A stretch of DNA of 64,000 bases from Plantago major (lineage: Eukaryota > Streptophyta > Magnoliopsida > Lamiales > Plantaginaceae). Location: contig CM048844.1 in NCBI GenBank assembly GCA_026545765.1, positions 61,920,035-61,984,034 of the forward strand, in the 5' to 3' direction. Below the pieces are notes generated by a model that saw nothing but the letters and a program-made list of their open reading frames with translations, did no database searches and was not told where the DNA came from. A program made the translations under genes and the position numbers. Shown here in pieces: positions 43,983 through 54,593 of the stretch. How positions within the stretch are numbered: the first letter of the stretch is position 1; every line of letters starts with the position of its first letter.

Positions 43983-45242
43983 TGATGCGTCAAATCAAGT
44001 TCTTAAATTATAAAGCTAAGATCAATATCAAGGAACTCTAGAAAAGCATGTAGTGAGTTGATAAGTTGCCCCGAGTGTCATTCTCGAAGGACTTAACTAA
44101 GCTTGCCGGTGTTTTAAAGTACTAGTTTGTCAAGAATTGCGTCTTACGACTTCCAATTCTTTTCTTTCGCAAATCACAAAAAAATCAAACAGCAACGGGT
44201 TTGTTATCAATTAAAGGAGACATGGGATGGTTGTTTCATCAAGAGCTAGCTAGTAAAAGGATGCAATGGATTACTCGACGTTTTGAAAGTGAAAACATTT
44301 AATCAACGCAGTAGAGTCGTTAATTCTGCTAGTCGACGTTTGTAGTCGAAAGCGTTGGGCGTAAATCATTGTTAACCTTGAGGGTGCGAATCCCTCTTGT
44401 GGATTTTGGGTATGAGAAAACGATTGCTAAAACTTTGAACTTATCAAACGATTCACATGTAATCAATCAGACAAAGAACATTTTTAAATCAAAGACCTAT
44501 ACTAGCATGCTCAAGATTTCACCACCAACCCATAGGTGTTGTTCAGCTACTCATACTCCTGTTGTCATACACAAGAATGTAAACAAAAGGAAACGATATA
44601 GAATTACTGAATGACTTTGTATTACGAAGCTCCAATGGATAACAATGGTGGAAACAGAGTGTTTACAGGAAGAATTCTTTAGCTCAATGGTTAACCAAGA
44701 CTCCAACATCAATCAGATAGATGATTCTTGGAACCCTAGACCTCTCAAAAACTCCCAAACAATGTTGTGAAATGTAAAAGTGATGTTTGAATTACAAATA
44801 TTTGGAGTCTAAAATGCCAGAAACAGAGAAAAGTAACGCTAGAATATGGCAGATCGGAGGCGGGCGATCGCCCCGTGGAGCGCCTGCTCCAGCTTCTGGA
44901 CGCAGCTCTCTGTGGTTGTGTCCAGTTATCCGGGCGATTGCCTCGTTCCTTCTCGGGCTCGATTCCGTCATATTTGTCCGTCCTTGACCCATTTGGCATT
45001 TCGGGAACCTTCGTGGCACCTATTTGGAGTCTTGGAGATTGTGATCTCCGAGATAGTGCATCCAAATGCGTCATTTTGACTCCTTTTGTTCATGAAAATT
45101 ACCTAAAACCTGTAATCAATGTGGAAACACAAGTAACACAAACAAAATACAAAATATATACAATTAAAGGAAAAAATAATCTAAAATTTAGTAAAAACAA
45201 GGTAAAAAGAACCTGATGAGGTGTCCAAAAAACGTCTCATCA
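43983..45242 (-). repeat. Complete LTR shared by elements B and C
   Basis: Minus strand TGATGAGACGTTTTTT ... GACGCATCA, 1260 bp. On its upstream side (45243+) is a polypurine tract (element C's 3' end). On its downstream side (43982-43921) is gag of element B, so it serves both as 3' LTR of C and 5' LTR of B. Contains the 12-bp palindrome GGGCGATCGCCC at 44862-44873. Confidence 0.8.
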
Positions 45243-47389
45243 AAACTCCCCAAACCGAAACTTTGCTCGTCCTCGAGCAAACAACAAAGCTAAAAAAGAA
45301 ACTAGACTCTAAACAAATTGATATATGGAACGAGTCAAACAACCAAGTTATAGAATTTACATTTGTAAGAGGCGAACTCCAAAGATGCAAAGGGTTTGAG
45401 TTTTTACCAAAGATGGCGGAAAAATCAAGCAAAAATCTAACTAGTTCGTTTCCAAAGTAAATAATACTTAAGTCTAACTCGACGGTCCTTCACAAGGAAT
45501 TTATAAAGCAACTCTCACTCTTATGGACAAGTCCCGCATGGTTAACACTCAAAAGTAAAGCTGGGAAGGCGGTTTTCACCACAAGTTGCCAATAATCTCT
45601 TATGCAATGCGTTCTTTTCAATGAGTCCAACTGGACTTTAGTTAAAAAGAGTAAAAATAAAGACATGCTACTCCGACTACTGTTCCCTTTTAGCTTTCAA
45701 ATTTCTCTAAACCTTGCACACTTATTTTTTTGAGTTACTTGAAATTGTTGCAAGTCTGCAGATAAAATCATTGGCGTGTGACCCTTGTTATCAGCAAGGA
45801 CTTATTCCGCGTGTGGCTCCCGTCCAAAGCTTTAGCTCATGTAGACAAGGAATTCCACACGACTCACAACTTGGGTTTTGAGTAAATCGTGTGCTTATTT
45901 GTCCTCATTGGGATCTTTTGGCTTCAATTTTGCTATTGTCCATTTTACCGAAGGTCTGCACTTTTGTGCGTATCAGTTAGCTACGTGTCATCAACCTTCA
46001 CGGTCATATGGCTGATAAAAGGCCACGCCGATATATGGTAGTATTTGAACATGCCGTACACGACCTCGGTGATCACATAAGACCATAGATACACCCCGAG
46101 CCTTATTTAAAAAATAATTTGTTGGAAACAGAAGTTAAAACTATACATCTCTCAATTAGTCATAAAAAATGGAAATCCCCTCCCCAAACTTGTTCTGTAG
46201 AACCGGTTTGGAAGGGTATCAAAAGTACAAAACGTGTCGTTTGTCATTCCCATTTAATCAGAACACGCATAAGTATGAAATGACGCAAAAAAATTTAAAT
46301 ATAATTTGCACATCCCAGGAGTCACACAAAACAATTCTTGCCGGTATAATAAATTTTCATCGGCTCAAACAAGGCTCCTCACAGGTTTTTGGCCGACAAA
46401 GCTAAACAGACTTCTTTTTTACAAGGGAAACGAACTTGAAAAATTTTAAACTTAACAACCACTACTAAACAGTATATACTCAAAACATAAGCATCAAAAG
46501 AGTTTGTCACGAACAAAGGACGTTCAACCAGGAAGTACGACTCAAGACTCAAAAAAAATTTAAAAATAGGCCAAAAAGACACTAAAAAGCCATGTAAGAC
46601 ACGCCGGCCACAAGTAATAACATGTAACTTGTGTGTGTCACCGACCACCAGTAAGAAATCGATAAAAACTACACAAGTTAAACAAAAGACACACTGGCCA
46701 CAATCCACCAAGTCACAAAGTGTATACTTACAAGCATTCATAAGCCAAAAACCATTCGTATGTAAAATTCCCAAAATGTAGCAAGAAGGGTTAGCCAATT
46801 ACCTTGATTTCAGAATGAATCGGATGAAATGATGCAAGAATGTTGTTCTAGATGATGAGTGCTCCGAAAGGAGCCAAAGAACAAGAGATTTGGTGGAGAA
46901 ATGAGAAAGTTGGAAGCATTTGGAGAACGGCGTTCGCGTGGAGAAGAACGGGATGTGGGGAAGAAGAAATGACGCATCAGCTCTTTATGTTTCTGTTTCT
47001 GGACCAGGCGATCGCTCACTCCGGAGCGGGCGATCGCCCGCTATACCGCCTCTCTGCACGTAGTGGCAGAGAGTTTTCTGCCACTGCGTGCAGAGACGCA
47101 CGCGGTCAATCAAATTTTATTTTTAAATAAAGGGAAATAACAGAAAATTAAATATGGATGCAAATTTAAGCTAATTATGCAAACTAAAATGAAATTAAAG
47201 ATTTTTTGAATTTTTTCAGAAAAGAAGAAAAATATGCTAATGCAACTATATGAAATGCTAAATGAGAGCGATGGTCGAATCACTCCGGGTTGCCTTCCGA
47301 ATAGCGCTTCTTTATAGTCAATAGCTTGACTCTTCACGGAGTTCATGTCCCACAAGTTTCGATACCAGGCTTCCTGCTCTTCTTAGCCT
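45243..47389 (-). other. Element C 3' non-coding region
   Basis: No gene. Polypurine tract CGGTTTGGGGAG (complement of 45246-45257), 8-bp stem hairpin TTTGCTCG-TCCT-CGAGCAAA at 45262-45281, conserved block 45960-46100, and a GC-rich cluster at 47005-47100 with the 16-bp palindrome GCGGGCGATCGCCCGC (47026-47041) and a 20-bp-arm hairpin (47051-47070 with 47077-47096). Confidence 0.75.
47026..47096. repeat. Palindrome plus long hairpin, element C
   Basis: GCGGGCGATCGCCCGC is a perfect palindrome. Ten bases later TCTCTGCACGTAGTGGCAGA pairs with TCTGCCACTGCGTGCAGAGA over a 6-base loop, with one mismatch (a G-U pair in RNA). Confidence 0.9.
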
Positions 47390-47961
47390 TCATGTACCCA
47401 CCTGCGCACTAGAAAACACATAAACAGGTCCTACAAATCCTACGTTAGGATTTTCACAAGGACAAAATGTATTAAGTGGAGTGTAGGCTTGCAACTCCCA
47501 TTGCACACCACTTACCTCATTAGTGGCTCGACGGTGGCGCATATTGATCGTGAGATCAATCGTCTCAATGAACGGTCTCTCCAAAAGCATCATTCCATCT
47601 CCCACTTTCAACCCCTTCCTAACCGGCCCCAACACAAAGAAGTCGGTTATCACAGAATCATTTCCCAACCGGATTTCCACATCTTCTACAACACCAATTG
47701 GTCTCCGTATTGAGCATCCTCCATTCTCACCATGAGCTTCTTCTCCTTCAGCTCCCTCTCTCTACTCGCCTCGTACATTTCGTACGGCATGACATTGACA
47801 CCAGCCCCGGTGTCCAACATCCCCGACAATCCTTCCAAGCTCCCAAAATCGACCTTGACATTAAAGCCACTAGAATTGGTCGTTTTGGAGCCCTTCTTCC
47901 TAATCACCTCCCCCGGTGGTGATTTCTCTACCCATTGTGCCACATGCACCTCCTCCACATG
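47390..47961 (-). pseudogene. Aspartic protease, element C
   Basis: VDFGSLEGLSGMLDTGAGVN then VMPYEMYEASREREL: the catalytic DTGA is intact. After a stop near 47686 the fold continues (EIRLGNDSVITDFFVLGPV, LLERPFIETIDLTINM), where ERPFI stands for the usual GRPFL/I. The protein then loses similarity. No reverse transcriptase follows. Broken by one stop or shift at about 47680. Confidence 0.8.
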
Positions 47962-48153
47962 GCGATCGCCCCGTTCCTTCTCGGGCTCGAATCCATCTTA
48001 TTTGTCCGTCCTTGACCCGTTTGGCATTCCGGGAACCTTCGTGGCACCTACTTGGAGTCTTGGAGCTTGTGATCTCCGAGATAGTGCATCCAAATGCAAC
48101 ATTTTAACTCCTTTTCTTCATGAAAAGTACCTAAAACCAAGAATCAATGTGGA
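47962..48153 (-). repeat. 5' LTR fragment of element C
   Basis: CCCCGTTCCTTCTCGGGCTC through GAATCAATGTGGAA matches 44940-45125 of the complete LTR. Contains GGCGATCGCC at 47961-47970. Truncated on both sides. Confidence 0.85.
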
Positions 48154-48708
48154 ACTGTTGAAACGCCATCTAACAGCCGTATTCTCAGTTCTTCCAAGAA
48201 CTTGTTCGTGTATCAGAGAAATGGCCGAGGCAGCCAAGAGTGGTGTGGTGGTGACAGAGTCTGTTTTGAAGAAACAGGAGAGGGCTGAGGAATGGGCCCT
48301 AGTTAAATCCAAGGAGTTTGAAGAAGCAAAGAAAAATAAGGTTGAGACTAGGAAGTTGATCTGCCAAAAGGCAAGGGACTACTCAAAGGAATATGAGGAG
48401 TAGGGCAAGGAATTGATTCGTATGAAGCATGAGGCCAGATTGAAAGGTGGATTTTATGTCAATCCCGAGGCAAAGCTTTTGTTTATCATCCGAATCCGTG
48501 GTATCAATGCTATGCACCCAACTACCAAGAAAATTTTGCAGCTTCTCAGATTGCGCCAGATCTTCAATGGCGTTTCCTTGAAAGTGAACGTGGCTACCAT
48601 GAACATGCTCCACAGAGTCGAACCATGCGTGACATATGGTTACCCCAACCTTAAGAGTGTTAAAGAGTTGAATGATAAGAGGGGCTACGGGAAAGTGAAC
48701 AAGCAGAG
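48154..48708 (+). pseudogene. RPL7: Ribosomal protein uL30 (RPL7) processed pseudogene, truncated
   Basis: The ATG at 48221 opens MAEAAKSGVVVTESVLKKQE, followed by EEWALVKSKEFEEAKKNK and RKLICQKARDYSKEYEE. A TAG at about 48401 replaces the next codon, and the frame continues [78 protein letters not shown]. These are unmistakable cytosolic large-subunit uL30 blocks. No introns, so it derives from mRNA; about 65 bp upstream of the ATG may be 5' UTR. It ends abruptly at 48708 where the LTR of Copia copy 2 begins, and the remaining roughly 80 residues are not found in the window. In the family the protein is a structural part of the 60S subunit; this copy is dead. Confidence 0.93.
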
Positions 48709-50314
48709 TGTTGGTCCAGATAACGGCAAAGGAAAAGACTGGGGGGAGGGGTGAATAGTCTTTTATAACTTTTGTCGATAAACACAATTTCTCAGATATC
48801 TGTGAAGATATCTGATACTTGATTTCAGAGAGCGGGAGACTTTTCTGTGATAAGTGCACGTGCTCCACAAGATATAATGTGTTTAAATACTTAGCAGGAT
48901 AAAGATAACGATAAGTAAATTGATGTAAGTAAATAACACGTCTTTTATAGTGGTATCTGAAGGTGGCGTAATCCTTCAACTAATCCACTTCGGCCTTTCT
49001 CAGACCTAGAATCCACTAAGACAGATAATTGAGTTCACCTTACAAATATCTTATCTCGATTCCTAAATACACTAGGTTCCCAATCAAGTGTTCCCCCTGA
49101 GTTATTCCCCGGCTCCCAGCCAAGTACTTCCTATACTCAGAAACCTTTGAGCTGTTCCTTAGTTTCCCAAACTAAGTTCTTCCTATGCTCAGTAACCTTG
49201 GATTTATTCCTTAGTTTCCCAAACTAAGTACTTCTTGTACTCCACGCCGTTTAAGGTGTTGGTTATGATGGTTTGTCAGGCGAGTAGTCTTAATAACTTT
49301 TCATTTATGTAGAAATACTCTATAGAACAAGGATCACTTAACACACTTCACAATGTGAGGTGATATGTTCTTTACTGACCCAAGTTTATGTTAAATGTTC
49401 TGGAGAATGAAACTCAGATACTTGATCTTTTGTTTCAACTCCTTCACATATAGCAATTCTTGTTAAGGATCAGGACACTTAGTACTTTCGTGCTACTTAG
49501 AATTCAAGAGCTTAGTCGCAACTGTAAACTAAAGAGTAAGTAGGTTGAAGGCTTTTATGCTTGAATGAATAAGTTCGTTCTGTGATTAAGTTCAAGGTGT
49601 GTCAAGCATTCTAAGTGGTGATATTTATAGTTGAATTTGAAGCCGTTTTAATAGTATCCGTTAGGCCTAATTCAAATTCAAACTATTGATATATGAAAAT
49701 AGTACTGCAGAAAACATTGTCTCTTTTTAGAGATTTCCTCTTTTGTTCAGATGTCTCTTTCTGCGCATTTATTGCATTGTACTATTTTTGTCCTACAGTG
49801 CAAACGGAACTATGCACGCTTTCTGAAGCATTGCATGTCCCTTTCCAGAGACCTTCACATCTCCAGATACCCATTGAAACATTGTTTCCCAGAAACATAG
49901 TTTTATCCAAGGTATCTGAGTGTAGGTTTCTGTGGGCACTTTTCCTCGTTCAAAAACCTTGTGTTCTCAGATATCTTTTACAAAACTTGTTTATTGAAAA
50001 ACACTTGTTTGTTTAAGATATCTCGACATAGGTATCTGACGAGACCAATTTCCTTCGTCTTTAGCAATCTTGAGCAGTCTTCAAATCTTCAAATTTGTTG
50101 AACTCTCTTGCCGGGTGACTTCTTCATGGTCTTCTTCAAAGATATAAAAAATTACATTCAGAGATCTAACATCCTATACAAGATTTGCTAGACTAACATA
50201 CTTAGTGATTTTCCTCTTTTACAGTGTTCAAGTGAACCAAGAGTACTAACAACCTTTCTGAGCTAAGATAAGTCATTAGGTTGCTGATCAAAATCTAAAC
50301 AGATATTCCTAACA
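48709..50314 (-). repeat. 3' LTR of Copia copy 2
   Basis: 1606 bp, minus strand TGTTAGGAATATC ... GGACCAACA. TATA box TATTTATA (complement) at 49622-49629. The C-tract near its end is interrupted here (CCCCTCCCCCC on the minus strand). Confidence 0.9.
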
Positions 50315-50611
50315 AATTTTCCCCTTTTTGATCAGTCAACGGTGACTATCTTTAAAACCTATTACAACTTGGAAGAGGGAACAATCTTTATAGATTGATA
50401 TCTGGGAGTAGGTTCATCAGATATGTAACATGGAAAGTTCACAGATAACTTAATAAATAAAATACATTTTAGTACAGTCTGCAAGATACAAAATTACATA
50501 GTAAACTAGGACAACAGGAGTAGCCAAGCTCCAAGTAAACATCCTAATAAACTATTCTTCAAGTCTTCAAGTCTTCAAAATCTTCAAGTCTTCAATCAGC
50601 AGATCTATGGA

Positions 50612-51007
50612 TCAATTAGCAAATTCCCTATCCCCAAACCTTTTGATATCATCTGAGTAGTCATAGAGCAGTGTCCTGACTATCATTTCAGTGTTTCTGG
50701 CAAATCCACAGACTTCCTTGTAGGTAAAGTGTTTGACCCACAGATACTTTCCCCATTTCCAGGCATGCTCAATTCTGATATCTGATAGCTTGAAGTATTC
50801 ATATATGATCCTCAGATATCTTATGTCACCCTTGTATTGCTCTTGAGTCATGTAAAAAAACTCATAGGGTTCCACAGCAAGTCTTGCTCTTGTGCCTGTT
50901 CCTGTGATGTTGGGAATTCTGTGCACATCATCTGGCTTTCCATAAGGACATTCATCAGAGAGATCCTTCTTCATGGCTTCTATTCTCTTGATCACTTCAA
51001 AATCCAA
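50612..51007 (-). pseudogene. Extra-ORF C-terminal domain, copy 2
   Basis: LDFEVIKRIEAMKKDLSDEC, PDDVHRIPNITGTGTRARLA, YEYFKLSDIRIEHAWKWGKY, then EVCGFARNTEMIVRTLLYDY, DDIKRFGDREFAN and stop. It is about 90 percent identical to 12909-13324 by eye, with a short deletion after WVKHF. It is separated from the frame upstream by TAG at 51010-51008, the same stop as in copy 1. No ATG precedes the conserved LDFEV, so separate initiation would use the internal Met of EAMKKDL. Confidence 0.75.
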
Positions 51008-51578
51008 CTAGGCTTTGATGTGGTTGGTGTTAATCAAGACTGGCTTGTCTTTTCTCCATGCCATGAGTTGTTTATGGATTGGTTCTGGAAATTTTTCATT
51101 TACCAGTAAGTGCTTGAGTTCCCGAATCCAGTAGCCATTCTTCTGATTAATGCAGCTGTAGACAGAGGAGTCATTGTTGGTCTTCACGTACTCAATCTTG
51201 GCTTCTTCAGGCCTGAGTGGTAGTTGAAGTTTTCTTTGTTCAGCTCTTAGCCTGTTCCTCCTTTGTCTTGAATTCTCCCTTGGGGGATTGCTTGAAGAAC
51301 CACCCTGGATAGACTTGGTATTTCCAGAGGGTGTTTTAGCTGCTATTGGCTTTGTAGCTAAGGGCTCAGTTAGGCTATCAACCCTTTTTCTCTTTCTGTG
51401 AAGAGGAGCTTCATTTTTATCCTCATCTTCATCATCATCTTCCAGATTTCTCTTGGTGGGTGATTTGCAGCCCTCTTCATTGCCCTGGGATTTGATTTTT
51501 CCTTCTTCTTCTTCTTCTTCTTCTTCTTCTTCTTCTTCTTCTTCTTCTTCTTCTTCTTCGTCTTCCTCTTCCTCCTCT

Positions 51579-51622
<44 letters not shown>

Positions 51623-51638
51623 TTCTTCTTCTTCTTCT

Positions 51639-51677
<39 letters not shown>

Positions 51678-51839
51678 TCTTCCTCCTCTTCTTCCTCCTC
51701 TTCTTCTTCGTCTTCTTCTTCTTCTTCTTCTTCTTCTTCTTCTTCTTCTTCTTCTTCTTCTTCTTCTTCTTCTTCTTCTTCTTCTTCTTCTTCTTCTTCT
51801 TCTTCTTCTTCTTCTTCTTCTTCTTCTTCTTCTTCTTCT

Positions 51840-51874
<35 letters not shown>

Positions 51875-52294
51875 TTCCTCTTCTTCTTCCTCTTCTTCTT
51901 CTTCCTCTTCCTCTTCCTCTTCCTCTTCTTCTTCTTCTTCTTCAGAAGACTCATCAACCCCTTTCACTTGTCTTCTCCTTGGAGCCTTGGTACCCCTTGG
52001 AGGTTTCTGTGCCCTGGCCCTTGTTGTCATTCCTCTTTCAGGAAGTTGCTGAGTAGTGGCCACTATCTGTAGAGCAGTCTGACTGGAGGAGGGCTCATTT
52101 ATTTTTAGTGGTGGAAGTGATGGCTGTTCAGATTTCTTCTTGTTTCCTCTTCCTTTCTGAGCGCCAGATCCTTCCCTTTGTCCTTGATATCCTTCCCCCT
52201 TAGTCATTGTTGACTGACTCAGTATCACAAAGGATTCTGAGAGTGACTCAAAATTCCCTTGCAGATAGTTGTAGGCAGCAACCAACTTGTGCAA
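51008..52294 (-). CDS. Extra-ORF middle part with giant poly-Glu tract, copy 2
   Basis: A 428-residue open frame: coiled start (LVAAYNYLQGNFESLSESFV), RGNKKKSEQPSLPPLKINEP, TRARAQKPPRGTKAPRRRQ, then DESS followed by about 150 Glu (with two or three Asp), then EEGCKSPTKRNLEDDDEDED, RKRKRVDSLTEPL, and the conserved KTNNDSSVYSCINQKNGYW. Copy 1 has only about seven Glu here. The frame is open throughout despite the expansion. Opposite frames reading poly-Ser and poly-Lys are shadows. Function unknown; basic and acidic blocks suggest a nuclear or nucleic-acid-associated protein. Confidence 0.65.
51502..51946 (-). repeat. (GAA/GAG)n microsatellite coding poly-Glu
   Basis: About 148 triplets, TTC with TCC interruptions on the plus strand and two TCG (Asp on the minus strand). 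Interrupted units mark older parts at both ends; the centre (about 51720-51860) is pure TTC. Confidence 0.95.
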
Positions 52295-53410
52295 TTCAGC
52301 CTTGAGCTCCTGATTTTGTTTGATAAGTCCTATTTCCTTATCAGTGACTCTGCTAGTGGACCTTGAATAGCATCTGCTTTTCCAACAGTATATCTAGCCT
52401 CTTCAAAGGCTTTTGTAGCCAAGTTATTGTCATCATCCCTAACCATGCCTAGGTCTTTCTGAGCAATGACCAGACTGATTGTTCTCTGAGTGATGAGCTC
52501 ATTGAATTTCTTCATCTCTGCAGGGACTGATGCAATGGCAGCTTCATTCTGAGAAGACAACTCCTTGTTCAATTTAGCCAGTACTTGGTATCTGTTCAAG
52601 TATTCATTGGAGTTGACAGTTGGCAACTTGTTGAAAATTTCAGGAGCAATCAGCTCCTTTTCAAATGAGACACCACCAAGTGCTCATTTCGGTGTTCTGC
52701 CAATTTTTTCTCTTCTTCATCATCTGAGTCATCAGCCCAATGATCATCATCCTCTTGGACATTTTCATCAATATTTTCTAGTCCAGCAACCATATCAGAG
52801 ATGGGCTTCTTTCCTTTTAGTGAGGAGGATGGTACATCTTTTGGTGATGCAGCCATAGCATCATGCTTGTCTTCAGATACTTGCTCAGTATCTAATTCTT
52901 CAGAAATTGCCTGAACAACAAGATGGAGTTCTTTCATTTCAGCATAAGCATCCATTTCCTTGATGGTTTGATCTTCAATCTTTTGGAGCTTTGCATTGGA
53001 TTCAGCAATCTTCTCCTCCAGTTGAGGATTTAGTTGTTGTTCTTCCTCCAACAACTGTTTGAGTTGAGCAACTCTGGCTTGTGCATCCAGTATTTTCTGA
53101 GTGTTGTCCTCAGAGTGCTCAACTATTTATTCAGTAGAATCTTTTTGTTGGGGAGATGGATGGGTAGATCTCTGAGGAGATAGAGGAGGGGATTTCTGTG
53201 ATGTCCTCTCACTGAGATTTTCAGCAGCTGAGGCACTAGTTCCTTGTGCAATCCCTCCTGTCCCTGGTGTAGGGGCATCATCATCATCCTTCTTATCATC
53301 CTCATCCTTGTGATGGTCAGAAGGAGGTTCTTCATAATCATTCTCATCAGTCTCCTTCTCTTATTCATCTTCAGAGACCAGATTGATCAATTCTGGAATA
53401 GTGGCCATTA
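52295..53410 (-). pseudogene. Extra-ORF N-terminal half of the last exon, copy 2
   Basis: Frames 53410-53123, 53054-52650 and 52626-52330 (minus). They match copy 1: MATIPELINLVSEDE (with an added stop), DDDDAPTPGTGGIAQG, LEEEQQLNPQLEEKIAES, DDHWADDSDDEEEKKLAEHR, NEYLNRYQVLAKLNKELSSQ. Starts exactly at an ATG codon that is internal in copy 1. Interrupted by stops and two frameshifts. Confidence 0.75.
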
Positions 53411-54017
53411 TTCTCTTGTATGTTTAATTCAATTGTGATGATCAATATGCATGTTATCGATCCGATTATAAGTAGCTAAATCCTTACTGAATAAGGTAGT
53501 GATGTAGGATTAATCGAATTAGGGTTCTAATTTAGAATCGTTCATACGTGTTAAGCTAAATCAAGATCTTCGTAAAACCCTTAATTCAGTACACTTTCAT
53601 TTCAAACCTTCAAATCATTTCGGTTAAGAATCAATCGTCTGACAATCGATTGATTTCACTAATTCTGGATTTTCAAATGATGTTTTGGTTAAACTGAATT
53701 AGTGCTTTTCTGGACAAATAACTGTGACAAACATATGAACGATAGGTTTAACGTTGTATTCGATTTCTCTGAATTGCTACCGTGCTCATTATTTCTCTTT
53801 CTTGATCAAACTTTATTCGTATTTACTTAGTTTTATCAACTTAATTCTTCAAACACAAAAAATTCATCTGTTTCTTTGCAAACCTTTATGTTTGAACACT
53901 TTAAACGCTAAGTTGTCTAGTTAACTCCTCGAGAATGATCTCATAGTTAAGGCTTGTTTACTCAACAGTTCTTTAGTTACTTTTGCTTTTTCAAAGAGTA
54001 CTAATCTGAGCACATCA
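53411..54017 (+). repeat. 5' LTR of G, truncated
   Basis: Matches 55282-55889 (TATTCTCTTGTATGTTTAAT ... GAGCACATCA). Confidence 0.9.
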
Positions 54018-54020
54018 AAT

Positions 54021-54038
54021 TAGGCGTCGCTGCCGGGG
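54021..54038 (+). other. Primer binding site of G
   Basis: TAGGCGTCGCTGCCGGGG, a mutated version of the Athila-type site. Confidence 0.75.
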
Positions 54039-54593
54039 ATGAAACACACACCTGCAAAACAGTGAGATGAAAAGAGCCCAATGAGGCCATGCAATGAGCA
54101 TACAATGCAAGTCTGTTTGAAAGAAGAAATGAAAGAAATGGAATAAGGGGAATAACATCAGTCTTTGATTTTCTAAGAAATTTTTTGAGACGCTTGCCAA
54201 AGCCCCTTCCGACCTGATGAATTCAGTACATTAGCATAAGAGATTAGTGGCACCTTGTAACGAAAGTTACCGCCTAGCTTTACTTTTGAGCGTTTACCCT
54301 TTCTGGACACTTCCAGGAGCGAGAGAGTGTTATTAGCTATCTACCTGTGAGGGACCCTCGGATTAGCTTTAAGTCCTTTTTACCTAGGAAACGAACTTGT
54401 TTGATTTCTACTAGCCAATCCACCAACGTTAGTAAAATTCATGATACTTGCATCCTTTGGATTTACGGCCTGCAATGGAAAATTCGGTAGCTTGGTTGTT
54501 TAAGTCTTTTAGTGTGCTTATGTGGTTAGAGTCTAGTCGTGTCTAGGATGTTTTGTTTGCTCGAGGACGAGCAAAGGTTCGGTTTGGGGAGTT
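54039..54593 (+). other. G interior: non-coding, hairpin and polypurine tract
   Basis: No gene. The last 350 bp resemble E2 42290-42635. TTTGCTCG-AGGA-CGAGCAAA hairpin at 54556-54575, then the polypurine tract GGTTTGGGGAG (54581-54591). Confidence 0.8.

Larger units (their letters stand above)
45243..48153 (-). mobile_element. Element C: minus-strand gag/protease element
   Basis: Minus strand: 5' LTR fragment 48153-47962, protease 47961-47390, long non-coding region 47389-45243, shared LTR 45242-43983. The LTR fragment is joined straight to protease, so primer site and gag are deleted. Related in layout to A and B, but its protease is a different subfamily and it has no transposon-protein ORF. 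Confidence 0.7.
48709..53410 (-). mobile_element. Copia-lineage element, copy 2 (inverted, truncated)
   Basis: Minus strand counterpart of 11014-15329: extra-ORF last exon 53410-50612, 3' region, polypurine tract 50331-50315, 3' LTR 50314-48709. Everything upstream (5' LTR, gag, integrase, exon ladder) is missing: at 53410 the sequence switches abruptly to element G LTR. It interrupts the RPL7 pseudogene. Confidence 0.9.

Noticed and set aside
44745..45216. Several 66-113-residue frames on both strands
   Set aside because: All lie within the complete LTR 43983-45242 and exist because the GC-rich palindrome region lacks stops.
51453..52052. 199-residue poly-Ser frame and an overlapping poly-Lys frame (51370-51957)
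   Set aside because: Both are other-frame readings of the GAA microsatellite; the Glu frame matches the conserved protein of copy 1.
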